Source: Zoogloeaceae bacterium (GTDB lineage: Bacteria > Pseudomonadota > Gammaproteobacteria > Burkholderiales > Rhodocyclaceae). Taken from it: a DNA stretch of 64,000 nucleotides. The notes beneath the pieces were generated by a model, which did no database searches, had not been told where the DNA came from, and worked only from the letters and a program-made list of their open reading frames with translations. The stretch covers positions 301,001-365,000 of the forward strand of contig JACKLZ010000002.1 of assembly GCA_024235675.1 (NCBI GenBank), read 5' to 3'. Both the position numbers and the translations under genes were made by a program. Positions 28,781 to 38,022 of this stretch are shown in pieces. Position 1 is the first letter of the stretch; each line of letters starts with the position of its first letter.

Positions 28781-29215
28781 ATGCCTACGACCCCGCTAAG
28801 CGATTTCCATGTCGCGTCCAAGGATCTGCCCTGGAAGGTCCTGCGCGACGGCTACCACTTCAAACTCCTGCGCACCTGCCCCGTCACCGGCGCCTGGGTG
28901 GCCTTGTTTCGCACCGTGGCGGGCGCGTCCGTGCCCTCGCACAAACACATCGGTGCGGCGGAATATTTTGTATTGAAGGGGAAGATCGAGATCCGCGGTG
29001 GCGTCGAGCACGGCGGCGTAACCGCCCACGCCGGTGACTACGGCTACGAGCCGAACGGCATCATTCATGAGAGCACCCACTTCCCGGAGCCCTGCGAATA
29101 CCTGTTCATCAACCACGGCCCGCTCCAGTATCTGGACGCCGACGGCAAGACCACCCTGGTGCTCGACTGGATGGGGGTTCAAGCGAAATGGGATGAGGCG
29201 CCGGTGGCCGAATAG
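28781..29215 (+). CDS. Cupin domain protein, dihydroxyacetophenone-dioxygenase-like
   Basis: A 144-residue single cupin. The metal-binding motif 1 is SHKHIGAAEYFVLKGKIEI (two histidines and a glutamate, residues about 53-71) and the motif-2 histidine lies in PNGIIHESTHFPE near 93. The layout recalls small non-heme iron dioxygenases such as 2,4'-dihydroxyacetophenone dioxygenase, but many cupins of this shape have unknown substrates. ATG 28781 has GAGGAG upstream. It is divergent from chrB. Confidence 0.7.
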   Translation: MPTTPLSDFHVASKDLPWKVLRDGYHFKLLRTCPVTGAWVALFRTVAGASVPSHKHIGAAEYFVLKGKIEIRGGVEHGGVTAHAGDYGYEPNGIIHESTHFPEPCEYLFINHGPLQYLDADGKTTLVLDWMGVQAKWDEAPVAE

Positions 29216-29426
29216 GCATCGCAGTCGCGCGGCTCGCGCAAAGGCTGAAGCAGGGCTCGCCACCTCGCATCGATTCACTCGAAAACCCGAAATGATTAGC
29301 CTTCAGGGTGGATGCGCCTACCCATTAACGATACAATTTTCGCCCACAGGATTTCGTCATGCCGCCACTGCGCAAACCAAAGAACGACCGCCAGTCTCCG
29401 CGCATTTAAAAAAGAGGAACACCACC

Positions 29427-30182
29427 TTGAACCGCACTACTTTCCTGACCGCGACTTTTTTTGCACTTACTTTGAGTGCTTGCGCCAGCGTTCCGCAACA
29501 GCCTATTGCTTTCAACATGCAGGCAGTTACCAGCGGCCCGAGTCGAATTGCCATCTACATGGATGAGCTCCCGCCGACGGACACGGACTTCCCCGGCGCG
29601 GCCTGTTTGCTGTGCATTGCGGTCGCACGCGGCGCGCATAGCGACTTGAGCACGCAGGTGCAATCACTCCAGCCTGAAGGCCTTGACGCCATTCCGATGA
29701 GAATGGCCGAAGTGCTGCGCGCAAAAGGCGCGCACGTCACGCTGGTCACCGACCGCCTCAAGATAGATGAGCTCGAGAACAATCCCACCAAGGAAGACGG
29801 CGCCCCAGTCCACGCAAAAGATTTTCGCCCCTTGGCGAAGCGACTGGACGCAGACAAACTGATCGTGCTGAGCTTTTTCCGCCAGGGCGTCATCCGGTCG
29901 TACTCGTCGTATGTCCCGACCGACGCGCCCAAAGCCTACGTCACAGGCGTTGGCTACATGGTGGATCTGCGCACAAACAGCTACGACTGGTACTCGCCCC
30001 TCGAGGTCTACAAACCCGCTGACGGCGCTTGGAACGAACCCCCGACCTTCCCCGGGCTGACCAATGCGTACTATCAAGTGCTGGTTGAAGCCAGCGACAC
30101 GATGGTCAGCCGATTGACGCAAAACGCAGCACCAGCGGCGGGTGCGCTCGCCAGCCAAAGCAGCGCGCCACAACCGAAGTAA
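29427..30182 (+). CDS. Putative outer-membrane lipoprotein, unknown function
   Basis: A 251-residue protein from a TTG start with AGAGGAA upstream. The N-terminal signal with lipobox LSAC (cysteine near residue 19) marks a lipoprotein; the +2 residue is alanine, compatible with outer-membrane sorting. The mature part has mixed alpha/beta character with a nucleotide-sugar-like or TolB-like alternation (AEVLRAKGAHVTLVT, LDADKLIVLSFFRQG) but I cannot name a family. The next gene, 4 bp downstream, encodes another lipoprotein, so they probably work together. Confidence 0.65.
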   Translation: MNRTTFLTATFFALTLSACASVPQQPIAFNMQAVTSGPSRIAIYMDELPPTDTDFPGAACLLCIAVARGAHSDLSTQVQSLQPEGLDAIPMRMAEVLRAKGAHVTLVTDRLKIDELENNPTKEDGAPVHAKDFRPLAKRLDADKLIVLSFFRQGVIRSYSSYVPTDAPKAYVTGVGYMVDLRTNSYDWYSPLEVYKPADGAWNEPPTFPGLTNAYYQVLVEASDTMVSRLTQNAAPAAGALASQSSAPQPK

Positions 30183-30186
30183 GGCC

Positions 30187-31149
30187 ATGCATATTCATTC
30201 ACGCATCCGGAAAGCTTGCTTCCGATGGGCCGCCGCGCTGCTGATTACGACGGCACTTGGTGCTTGCACAACACCGATTGTCGGCCCCCAGGTCCGACCC
30301 ATAAGTGCTGACCTGGGTGCGCGTTTGAATGGCCCGTGGAGCGCAGTGCTTGGTGAAGACCGGCCACTCAAGTTCATGGGCGAGTACCGGGACAACGCAA
30401 GCACCCATAGCTACGCCATGATGTACCCAGCCGCCGACTTGGCTTCATTTGTCGCGGTCATCGCCACCCATGCCGCAATTCAGGGCGCCCAGACAGATGC
30501 CCGCGCAGCCGCACTGCAAGATCAGGCGAACAGCATTCTCCGCCCCTATCAGGACATTCTTGGAGAGCTCAGGGTCCACGATCTGTTCCGAGAGTCGCTG
30601 ATAGCCCATGCGCCTCAGGCCCGCCTGGTAGCCGCACCGGATGCCACGGCAGCGCGGCCACAGATCGGACTCGCCGCCCAGGTCACGATGACACAGGATC
30701 AACGCGCACTCGTGCTGGATCTCGTTGCCACGGCAAACGATCGCGCCACAACAGACGCTCAAGACGCATACATCCACAAGATTCGTGTGGTTTCCGACCC
30801 CGTCTCTTCCGCTCATACCGACGTGCAATCTTACTGGCGTGCAGACAACGGCAAGGCACTTAGGGCGAGCGTGAAACAGATTCTTGGCCAAGCCATTGAT
30901 CTATTTGTCGCGGATGCGACCGCGACACTGCCACACCAGGACACGGTCCAGATGACAGCCCGGTATCAACTTGGCGGCGAGCTCGCGACCGAACGCGCAA
31001 ACCTGCTCATCGACACCTGCGAACGAAAAACACTGCGCACCTTGCGTGGCTGGGTGCTGTCAACGCCGACGGCGGCGCCCCATCAACACCAGGGCGCCTG
31101 CATGAAAGACTCAGAGACCCCGAACGCTGTTGCCCGCACTGGCCGCTAA
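30187..31149 (+). CDS. Putative lipoprotein, unknown function
   Basis: A 320-residue protein with a signal peptide and lipobox LGAC (cysteine near residue 27). The mature region is alpha-rich with no motif I recognise; two cysteines occur near the C-terminus. It starts 4 bp after the stop of the previous lipoprotein gene, so they form a two-gene operon. The 253-bp repeat begins 24 bp beyond its stop. Confidence 0.65.
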   Translation: MHIHSRIRKACFRWAAALLITTALGACTTPIVGPQVRPISADLGARLNGPWSAVLGEDRPLKFMGEYRDNASTHSYAMMYPAADLASFVAVIATHAAIQGAQTDARAAALQDQANSILRPYQDILGELRVHDLFRESLIAHAPQARLVAAPDATAARPQIGLAAQVTMTQDQRALVLDLVATANDRATTDAQDAYIHKIRVVSDPVSSAHTDVQSYWRADNGKALRASVKQILGQAIDLFVADATATLPHQDTVQMTARYQLGGELATERANLLIDTCERKTLRTLRGWVLSTPTAAPHQHQGACMKDSETPNAVARTGR

Positions 31150-31173
31150 GCCGAGCGCCGCAAAGCGCTGGGA

Positions 31174-31426
31174 TCAGGTATTGAACTACGACATTCTGAT
31201 CTGCACGATGAATCCATCTGATCCATCGTTCGAATACAGAAATATTGAATTTCAAGAGCCGATCCCGGTGCTCTTTAAACGCGCTTGAGCAGGAAAATGG
31301 TTGCGAGCGATCCGGTCACGTTTGATGAAAGCGGACAGATCTGCTGTCACCGCTCTCGAAAAAGATCATTTTTCTGCATCCTTTTGCGTGTGTGTTCGTC
31401 TCCATATATGAGGAGTCCCAACCGAT
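31174..31426. repeat. 253-bp dispersed repeat, copy 2, leader of the permease gene
   Basis: The second copy of the element at 24287-24539, about 98% identical. Its right end is 22 bp before the ATG of the ArsP-like permease gene, so it supplies most of that gene's upstream region. It contains AT-rich stretches suited to a promoter and a small dyad GATGAATC/GATCCATC. Confidence 0.88.
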
Positions 31427-31448
31427 GGCTCTGCCAAGGAGTGTTTAG

Positions 31449-32768
31449 ATGACCACGCGATTGCGCGAGATGTACACCAGCAACTCTCGTGAAGGCAACC
31501 TGTTGTTCTTCATGCTGGCGGCTTTTGTGCTGATCTATTTTGTTCCGGCAGGCACGGCGCGCTTCGATAACGCGGTGCTGGAGGCTGTTCGCCTGACCAA
31601 TTGGTACGCCAGAGAGCACGTTATTCTGTGTTTGCTGCCAGCCTTCCTGATTGCCGGCGCCATGTCGGCGTATATCAGTCAGGGCGCGGTGATGCGCTAC
31701 CTTGGGCCCGAGGCGTCCAAACCGGTGGCGTTTAGCGTGGCATCAATATCCGGGACGCTGCTGGCAGTGTGTTCCTGCACCGTGCTGCCCTTGTTCGGTG
31801 GCATCTACAAGCGTGGCGCGGGCCTTGGGGCGGCGATCGCATTTCTGTATTCGGGGCCTGCCATCAATATCATGGCCGTTGTGGTCACGGCCAAAGTGCT
31901 GGGCGCTGAGATCGGCATTGCCCGCGCGGTCGGGGCCATCCTGTTTGCGCTGGTCATCGGCACGATCATGCACCTGATCTATCGCAAGGAAGAGGCGCAG
32001 CGAACGGTCAAGAACAGTCGCGGTTTCGGTGGCGATGACACAGACAAGCCGATGAGTGCGATTGTCACTTTTTTCGCACTGATGGTCGGAGTGCTCGTAT
32101 TCGCTAACTGGGCGGCCGCCGACAGCGAAACCTGGATGCAGATCTACGCGTGGAAGTGGCAGATTACGGCGCTGCTCTCCGCCGCGCTGGCACTCTTGCT
32201 GATCTGGCGCTGGCACTGGCCGGCGAGTCAGCTGCTTATGCTGACGGCTGCTGTCATGGCTGCGGCGGTGATCGTACCGACCGCACCCGAGTTGCCCTTT
32301 GCCATCGGTATTGCCGGCCTGATGATCATCTCGACATTGCGCGAGCAGGATCGCGAGTGGTCTGCACAAAGCTGGGATTTCGCCAAGCAGATTCTGCCGC
32401 TGCTCCTGGGGGGCGTGTTCATAGCCGGCTTCGCGCTGGGTCGTCCCGGTCATGAGGGGATCATTCCGTCGGAATGGGTCGCGATGGCAGTGGGTGACAA
32501 CACACTGAGTTCCACAATCATCGCTTCCGTATTGGGCGCACTGATGTACTTCTCGACCCTGACCGAAGTGCCCATCGTTGACGCGCTGATGGGCGCCGGC
32601 ATGGGCAAAGGGCCGGCACTGGCGCTCCTGTTGGCCGGGCCCGCACTGTCTTTGCCGAATATGCTGGTGATCCGCACCATCCTGGGGACGCAAAAAACAG
32701 TGGTCTATTGTGCGTTGGTTGTGGTGATGGCCACCATCACCGGATTCGTTTACGGCAACTGGTGGTAA
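31449..32768 (+). CDS. Permease of the ArsP / UPF0718 (DUF318) family
   Basis: A 439-residue inner-membrane protein with about 10-12 hydrophobic segments. The signature CSCTVLPLFGGIYKRGAG near residues 107-124 and FLYSGPAINIMAV near 131-143 is typical of the family; a second half repeats the pattern with LTEVPIVDALMGAGMG. ArsP exports trivalent organoarsenicals, but many members have unknown substrates. A small thioredoxin-like protein gene follows, a common pair in this family. Start ATG 31449 has AAGGAG. Confidence 0.85.
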   Translation: MTTRLREMYTSNSREGNLLFFMLAAFVLIYFVPAGTARFDNAVLEAVRLTNWYAREHVILCLLPAFLIAGAMSAYISQGAVMRYLGPEASKPVAFSVASISGTLLAVCSCTVLPLFGGIYKRGAGLGAAIAFLYSGPAINIMAVVVTAKVLGAEIGIARAVGAILFALVIGTIMHLIYRKEEAQRTVKNSRGFGGDDTDKPMSAIVTFFALMVGVLVFANWAAADSETWMQIYAWKWQITALLSAALALLLIWRWHWPASQLLMLTAAVMAAAVIVPTAPELPFAIGIAGLMIISTLREQDREWSAQSWDFAKQILPLLLGGVFIAGFALGRPGHEGIIPSEWVAMAVGDNTLSSTIIASVLGALMYFSTLTEVPIVDALMGAGMGKGPALALLLAGPALSLPNMLVIRTILGTQKTVVYCALVVVMATITGFVYGNWW

Positions 32769-32807
32769 TTCCATCAGTCAGACTTATTTCACGCGGGAGG
32801 AGAAACC

Positions 32808-33038
32808 ATGAAATTCACGATCTATGGCAGCGGTTGTGCCAAATGCAAACAACTGACGGCGAATGCAGAAGCGGCGGCAAACGCCAAAGGGCTCGACTAC
32901 GAGGTCGAAAAAGTGACCGACACCAACGCCATCATTGATGCCGGCATCATGCGCACGCCGGCACTGGCGATTGATGGTGAGATCGTCATTGAAGGCAAGG
33001 TAGCCAATGCAGACGAGATCCAGCAGTTGCTGGCTTGA
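32808..33038 (+). CDS. Small thioredoxin-like protein (redox-active disulfide protein 2 family)
   Basis: A 76-residue thioredoxin-fold protein with the redox motif CAKC near residues 10-13 and the cis-proline region RTPALAIDGE near 49-58. Family members are often encoded with DUF318 permeases, as here (39 bp gap), and may transfer electrons or bind metals. Strong GGAGGAG precedes ATG 32808. Confidence 0.88.
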   Translation: MKFTIYGSGCAKCKQLTANAEAAANAKGLDYEVEKVTDTNAIIDAGIMRTPALAIDGEIVIEGKVANADEIQQLLA

Positions 33039-33098
33039 ACCGACCGGGGTCTGGCGGAGGTTGTTTCGCCTGATGACGATCGGTTTGAGTGTTCAAAA

Positions 33099-33143
33099 AG
33101 AAAGCGCCTCACTCAATGTCATGGAGTGAGGCGCTTTCTTTTG
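33099..33143. terminator. Terminator after the permease/thioredoxin operon
   Basis: A 16-bp stem, AGAAAGCGCCTCACTC with GAGTGAGGCGCTTTCT, and a 9-base loop, with A-run before and T-run after, so it can work on both strands. It follows the thioredoxin-like gene by 60 bp. Confidence 0.9.
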
Positions 33144-33400
33144 TGGCCAAGCACGGATTGGTGCGTCGTGCGCCCCAACGGTCCCATTCGAGCCATCGAC
33201 GCTGACGCTCCGACTCGCGCACTGTGCTGCGTCATGTCGAACATCGGGGCTGCTTCCGTCGCCTGCGGGTTTAAACTCAGTCATTTTGGGACTACCCGAT
33301 GCGACCAAGCGGCCGGGCAGTTGGCTGCATCGCCTTCGGCAAGCGGCACACGACTCACCGGCATCCTCGACCTCATCCACCAACACCACCAGCCTCAACC

Positions 33401-34159
33401 ATGACCGCTAGCGAAATCACCTTGATTGGCGTGGCCGCCTTCTTGGCCGGCGCCATGAACTCAGTTGCTGGAGGCGGAACCTTCTTTTCCTTCCCTGCAC
33501 TCTTGGCCGTTGGCGTGCCGCCCGTCATGGCCAATGCCAGCAACGCGGTTGCGCTTTGGCCGGCGAGTCTGGCGGGTGCGCTGGCAAGCCGCGACGCTTT
33601 GTATAAATACCGCGACCGCCTGCTGCCGCTGTCGATCGTTGCGTTTCTGGGCGGACTGCTGGGCGGCTTGCTGCTGCTTAAGGTGCAAGACCGAGTATTT
33701 ACCCAACTGATCCCGTGGTTGCTTGGCGTAGCCACACTCATGTTTGCCTTGAGCGGCTCGCTATCGCGCTTGCTGGCACGCCTGCGCGGCACCACAGGCC
33801 CGAGCCATGGCCTGGGGGGCACGGTGTTCCAGTTCCTGGTATCGGTGTATGGCGGATTTTTCGGTGCGGGCATGGGCATTGTCATGATCGCGGCGCTGGC
33901 CATTCAGGGCCACACTGATCTCAACGAAATCAATGCGCTCAAAAACTGGCTGTCTGCGGTCATCTACAGCGTTGCGGTGGTCACTTTTGTGATTGCAGGT
34001 GCGGTCAGTTGGCCGCACACCTGGATCATGCTGATCACCGCGGTCGCCGGTGGTTACACGGGTGCGCGCCTCGCCCGGCGCTTGCCGGCCATCTGGCTGC
34101 GGCGCATGGTGATCGCTATTGGTTGTGGGCTCACGATCTACTACGCACTGCCTCGTTGA
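33401..34159 (+). CDS. TauE/SafE family sulfite/anion exporter
   Basis: A 252-residue inner-membrane protein with 7-8 hydrophobic segments. The N-terminal AGAMNSVAGGGTFFSFPAL (residues about 17-35) is the family signature; a second half-repeat has SVYGGFFGAGMGIVMI near 148. Relatives export sulfite, sulfoacetate or other organosulfur anions. ATG 33401 is chosen because the preceding open frame is proline/histidine-rich and unlike the family. It stands alone. Confidence 0.87.
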   Translation: MTASEITLIGVAAFLAGAMNSVAGGGTFFSFPALLAVGVPPVMANASNAVALWPASLAGALASRDALYKYRDRLLPLSIVAFLGGLLGGLLLLKVQDRVFTQLIPWLLGVATLMFALSGSLSRLLARLRGTTGPSHGLGGTVFQFLVSVYGGFFGAGMGIVMIAALAIQGHTDLNEINALKNWLSAVIYSVAVVTFVIAGAVSWPHTWIMLITAVAGGYTGARLARRLPAIWLRRMVIAIGCGLTIYYALPR

Positions 34160-34255
34160 CACAATAAAACAATCCAGCGCACCCCGTAGCCCCTCAAGAA
34201 ATCCGGGGGGCACTCGTTAATTCCCTCGACGGCCAAACGCAGAGGAACGAACACT

Positions 34256-36496
34256 ATGGCGGAGGGGGAGGGGCAGTTCGTCTTCGCTGACGAAATGCTG
34301 CCCAAAAACGGCGCTCTGACACCACCACAACCGCCGTGGCGAATTCTGGTGGTGGACGACGATGCCGACGTCCACGAAGCCACACGTTTCGCGCTCAAGG
34401 GCATCCCCATTCTTGGCCGCCCGGTTGAGTTCCTCCATGCCCACTCGGGCGCCGAAGCCCTCGCGGTCCTGCGCCGCGAGCAAGACATCGCCGTCCTGCT
34501 GCTCGACGTCGTGATGGAAACGCCTGACGCGGGGCTGCGCATCGTCGACGCCATACGCGAAGAGTTACAGCTGACCAACCTGCGCGTTGTCTTGCGCACC
34601 GGGCAACCCGGCCAAGCGCCTGAAATGGACGCGATCAGCCGCTACGACATCAACGACTACAAAACCAAGAATGAACTGACCCGCAACAAGCTGTTCACCA
34701 CCGTGACGGCCGCGCTGCGCTCCTACGACCAATTGCGCAGCCTTGACGCCAGCCGCCGCGGGCTGGAAAAAGTCATCGCCGCCAGCAACGACATGATGAC
34801 CCGCCCGGGGCTGCGCAATTTCGCCGAGGGCATCATCATCCAGATCGCCAGCCTCATCGGGGTGCCTCCCGAGGGCTTGGTCTGCGCCGGCACGCCGCCG
34901 TTACCGCCTCAGAACGGCCAGGCTCCCGAGTTTGCGATCATCGCCGCGGCTGGTCGCTTCAGCGGGCTGACCGACAAGCCGTTCGATACCATCGACGAAC
35001 CGGGAGTCGCCGCGGCCTTGCAACAAAGCCTGCTCGAACGCCGCAACCTCGTCGAGCCACACAGCGTCACGCTGTTCTTCGAAACCCAGGATCAGCACGC
35101 CTACGCAGTCTTCGTCGACTCCAGTGAACCCATCCGCGAACTCGACCAAGGCCTGCTGCACATGTTCTGCACCAACATGTCCTTGTGCGCGCAAAACATC
35201 CAGCTGGTCAGCGCCTTGCGCGACCAGGCCTATTTTGACCGCCTGGTGGGGCTTCCCAACCGCTCAGCCATGCTTCGAGAGCTGGACCGCGCCATTGACA
35301 GCACCAGCTGCAATGAACAGGCCTTGGCCCTCGTCGATATCGATCAATTCTCGGCCGTCAACGATCTCCTTGGACACCCCTATGGCGACCAACTGCTGCG
35401 TGCCATTGCTCAGCGATTGGGCACTGAATTTCCCGGGTGCTTTGTCGCCAGAGTCTCTGGCGACGTATTTGGCCTGCTGGGCCGACGCGAACATCTCACG
35501 CCGGACGCAATCAGCCGACTGTTCAGCGCACCGTTCAATATCGACCAGGTCGACCATCCGCTCACCGTCAGCACCGGCATCGTGCATTTGCGTGATGTTC
35601 AGGGCAGCGGCTCGGACGGCATACAGAACGCTTACATCGCACTGAAACGTGCAAAAACATCCGGACTCGGCCATCACGCCTACTATTCCGAGTCCATCGC
35701 CAATGAAACGCATGACCGCAACCGGATGCGGATTGCATTGCACCGGGCACTGGCCCGTGGCGATCAGCTCTACCCGGTCTTTCAGCCGCAGCTCGACCTC
35801 CTGTCGGGACGGGTGGTGGGGCTGGAAGCGCTCACGCGCTGGCGGATCGACAATGGCACACATGTGTCGCCCGACCGCTTCATCCCGGTGGCCGAACAAA
35901 CCGCCCTCATTCTCCCCATTGGTGAATGGATTCTTCACCAATCGATGCGCGTGCTGGAGTCACTCCAGCAACACGGCCATACCGGCTTGCGCATGTCGGT
36001 CAACGTCTCCACCGTGCAACTGCGCCAACCCAACTTCCTGGGCATCCTCGACCACGCGCTGGACACCTCATCCATTCGACCCGAGTGCCTGGAGCTCGAA
36101 ATTACCGAATCCGTCGCGGCTTTGGGCATCAACCAGGTCCGCACACTCCTCGAAGCCATCCGTGCCCGCGGTGTCTCCATTGCCATTGATGACTTCGGCA
36201 CGGGCTTCTCGTCCTTGTCCTACCTGCACCGACTGCCCGCCAACCGGCTGAAAATCGACCGTTCCTTCATCCATACGCTCGAACATGCTCAAAGCGGACG
36301 GATTGCCGAGATGATCGTCCCGCTCGGCCATCAACTCGGCATGAAGGTGCTGGCCGAAGGCGTCGAAACCGCCAGCCAGCGCGACCGTTTGCGCGCCCTC
36401 GGCTGCGACGAGATGCAAGGCTACCTGCTCGCCCGCCCGATGATCGCCGACGATCTCGCCGCCTGGCTCGACGCCTACCGCCCCGACGCCGGATAG
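34256..36496 (+). CDS. Response regulator with DUF3369, degenerate GGDEF and EAL domains
   Basis: A 746-residue c-di-GMP signalling protein. Receiver domain about residues 28-150 (VVDDDADVHEA; LLLDVVME with the phosphoacceptor Asp near 83), DUF3369 about 170-310, GGDEF-like about 325-475 in which the active-site motif reads SGDVF rather than GGDEF, then an EAL domain about 490-740 with EALTRW, ELEITES, DDFGTGFSSLSYL, LKIDRSFI and EGVET intact. This predicts phosphodiesterase activity with a non-catalytic GGDEF that may bind GTP. No cognate kinase is adjacent. ATG 34256 follows GAGGAA. Confidence 0.88.
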   Translation: MAEGEGQFVFADEMLPKNGALTPPQPPWRILVVDDDADVHEATRFALKGIPILGRPVEFLHAHSGAEALAVLRREQDIAVLLLDVVMETPDAGLRIVDAIREELQLTNLRVVLRTGQPGQAPEMDAISRYDINDYKTKNELTRNKLFTTVTAALRSYDQLRSLDASRRGLEKVIAASNDMMTRPGLRNFAEGIIIQIASLIGVPPEGLVCAGTPPLPPQNGQAPEFAIIAAAGRFSGLTDKPFDTIDEPGVAAALQQSLLERRNLVEPHSVTLFFETQDQHAYAVFVDSSEPIRELDQGLLHMFCTNMSLCAQNIQLVSALRDQAYFDRLVGLPNRSAMLRELDRAIDSTSCNEQALALVDIDQFSAVNDLLGHPYGDQLLRAIAQRLGTEFPGCFVARVSGDVFGLLGRREHLTPDAISRLFSAPFNIDQVDHPLTVSTGIVHLRDVQGSGSDGIQNAYIALKRAKTSGLGHHAYYSESIANETHDRNRMRIALHRALARGDQLYPVFQPQLDLLSGRVVGLEALTRWRIDNGTHVSPDRFIPVAEQTALILPIGEWILHQSMRVLESLQQHGHTGLRMSVNVSTVQLRQPNFLGILDHALDTSSIRPECLELEITESVAALGINQVRTLLEAIRARGVSIAIDDFGTGFSSLSYLHRLPANRLKIDRSFIHTLEHAQSGRIAEMIVPLGHQLGMKVLAEGVETASQRDRLRALGCDEMQGYLLARPMIADDLAAWLDAYRPDAG

Positions 36497-36716
36497 GCAG
36501 TCATGATCGCGTAGAATACGGGCGGCCTGGAGCACTGGCGTGTTCGCACGAGATTCGCCACACCGCCTGTGTACGCACGATTCAGGTTGCGGCCGCGCAC
36601 AGATGGGCACCATCTGTGCCGGTTATCGTCGGAAGTCATCTGCCATGCATGCTGAACTCCGGCCACCCTGGTGACGGGCGCTCCGTCGCTCCCGCATTCC
36701 TACGGACTCTCCGAGA

Positions 36717-37655
36717 ATGGTCGAAATTTTCGATGTTGTGCTTCGCGCCGGCCGCGCGGGCGTCGAGCTTGCCCTGTTTGTTCTGCTGCCCGTGATGGTG
36801 GTCATGTTGTCGCTGATGCGCCTGCTCGAAGCGCGCGGCGTGCTCGACTGGCTCGTCCGCCAACTCGCGCCACTGCTACGTCCCGCCGGCCTGACCGGCC
36901 TCGGCGTGTTCGCAGCCCTGCAGATCAACTTCGTCAGTTTCGCCGCCCCGGTGGCCACCTTGGCCATGATGGCCCAGCGGGGCGCCTCGCCGCGCCATAT
37001 CGCCGCAACGCTTGCCATGGTGATGGCCATGAGTCAGGCCAACGTCCTGATCCCGATGTCCACCATGGGGCTGGCGTTCGGCACCACCCTCCTCCTGTCG
37101 CTGCTTGGCGGCCTGGCTGCTGCCGCGACGACCTATCACGTGTTCGGCAAACACCTCTCCGACCAGGATGACAGCATTGACGAAACCCTGCGCCACCCGA
37201 TCGCCGAAGACGCCAAAGGTGTGCTCGATGTCATCAACCGGGCAGGTGCTGAAGCCTTCAAGATCACCATCGGCGCCATTCCCATGCTGGTGCTGGCGCT
37301 GGTCGCCGTCGCCGGCTTGCGCGCCAGCGGCATCATCGACCTGCTCACCAGTGTGCTGGCCCCCACGCTGGTGCTGCTCGGCATCGACCCCGCACTGATC
37401 CTGCCGACCCTGACCAAATTCATCGGCGGCGGCACCGCCATGATGGGGGTCATGGATGACATGCTGCGCGCCGGCACGGCCAGCGTCACCAGCCTCAACA
37501 GCAGCGCGGGCTTTCTGGTGCATCCGCTGGACATTCCCGGCATCGCCGTACTGATTTCAGCCGGGAAACCCGTCGCCGCAGTGTGGCGTGTCGCAGTGCT
37601 CGGCGGGGCCGTTGGCATCGCGCTACGCACCGTCGGGCACATACTGCTCACCTGA
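36717..37655 (+). CDS. Nucleoside recognition (Gate) domain membrane protein
   Basis: A 312-residue inner-membrane protein with two Gate-type halves, similar to spore-maturation-like SpmA/SpmB or YjiG/YjiH. Hydrophobic segments at about 12-30, 55-75, 98-130, 185-205, 215-240 and 285-305; the motif TKFIGGGTAMMGVMDD near 230-245 is typical. The substrate is unknown despite the family name. It is 16 bp upstream of the CidA/LrgA-like gene, so it may belong to that operon. The upstream 220 bp holds no gene I can support. Confidence 0.75.
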   Translation: MVEIFDVVLRAGRAGVELALFVLLPVMVVMLSLMRLLEARGVLDWLVRQLAPLLRPAGLTGLGVFAALQINFVSFAAPVATLAMMAQRGASPRHIAATLAMVMAMSQANVLIPMSTMGLAFGTTLLLSLLGGLAAAATTYHVFGKHLSDQDDSIDETLRHPIAEDAKGVLDVINRAGAEAFKITIGAIPMLVLALVAVAGLRASGIIDLLTSVLAPTLVLLGIDPALILPTLTKFIGGGTAMMGVMDDMLRAGTASVTSLNSSAGFLVHPLDIPGIAVLISAGKPVAAVWRVAVLGGAVGIALRTVGHILLT

Positions 37656-37671
37656 ACAGGAGGCGCCCTCC

Positions 37672-38022
37672 ATGCTCAACGCCATCACCCTGCTACTGGT
37701 GTTTCAACTCGCCGGCGAAGTCATCGCCCGTGGCCTGGGTATTCCCTTGCCGGGCCCGGTGCTCGGCATGGCGCTGCTGTTTGTCGCGCTCATCCTGCGC
37801 GGCGGGCCCGGCAAGAATCTGCAGGACACCGCCAACGGACTGCTCGGCCATCTTTCGCTACTCTTCGTCCCCGCGGGCGCCGGCATCATGCTCCATGCCG
37901 ACCGCCTCGCCAGTGAATGGCAAGCCTTGCTGGCCGCGCTGGTGATCAGCACGCTCGCCGCGCTGGCCGTCTCTGCACTGGTACTGACGTTCATCTTGCG
38001 CCGCCGGGGGAGCGGCTCATGA
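37672..38022 (+). CDS. CidA/LrgA family holin-like protein
   Basis: A 116-residue inner-membrane protein with four hydrophobic segments and the family motif LGIPLPGPVLGMALL (residues about 22-36) and LSLLFVPAGAGIM near 62-74. CidA/LrgA proteins resemble holins and are linked to autolysis or to pyruvate and by-product export in other bacteria. ATG 37672 has AGGAGG upstream. It overlaps the LrgB gene by ATGA. Confidence 0.87.
   Translation: MLNAITLLLVFQLAGEVIARGLGIPLPGPVLGMALLFVALILRGGPGKNLQDTANGLLGHLSLLFVPAGAGIMLHADRLASEWQALLAALVISTLAALAVSALVLTFILRRRGSGS

Noticed and set aside
33126..33404. A 92-codon plus-strand frame before the TauE/SafE gene
   Set aside because: It begins inside the terminator hairpin, has no ribosome site and no recognisable features; treated as non-coding spacer.
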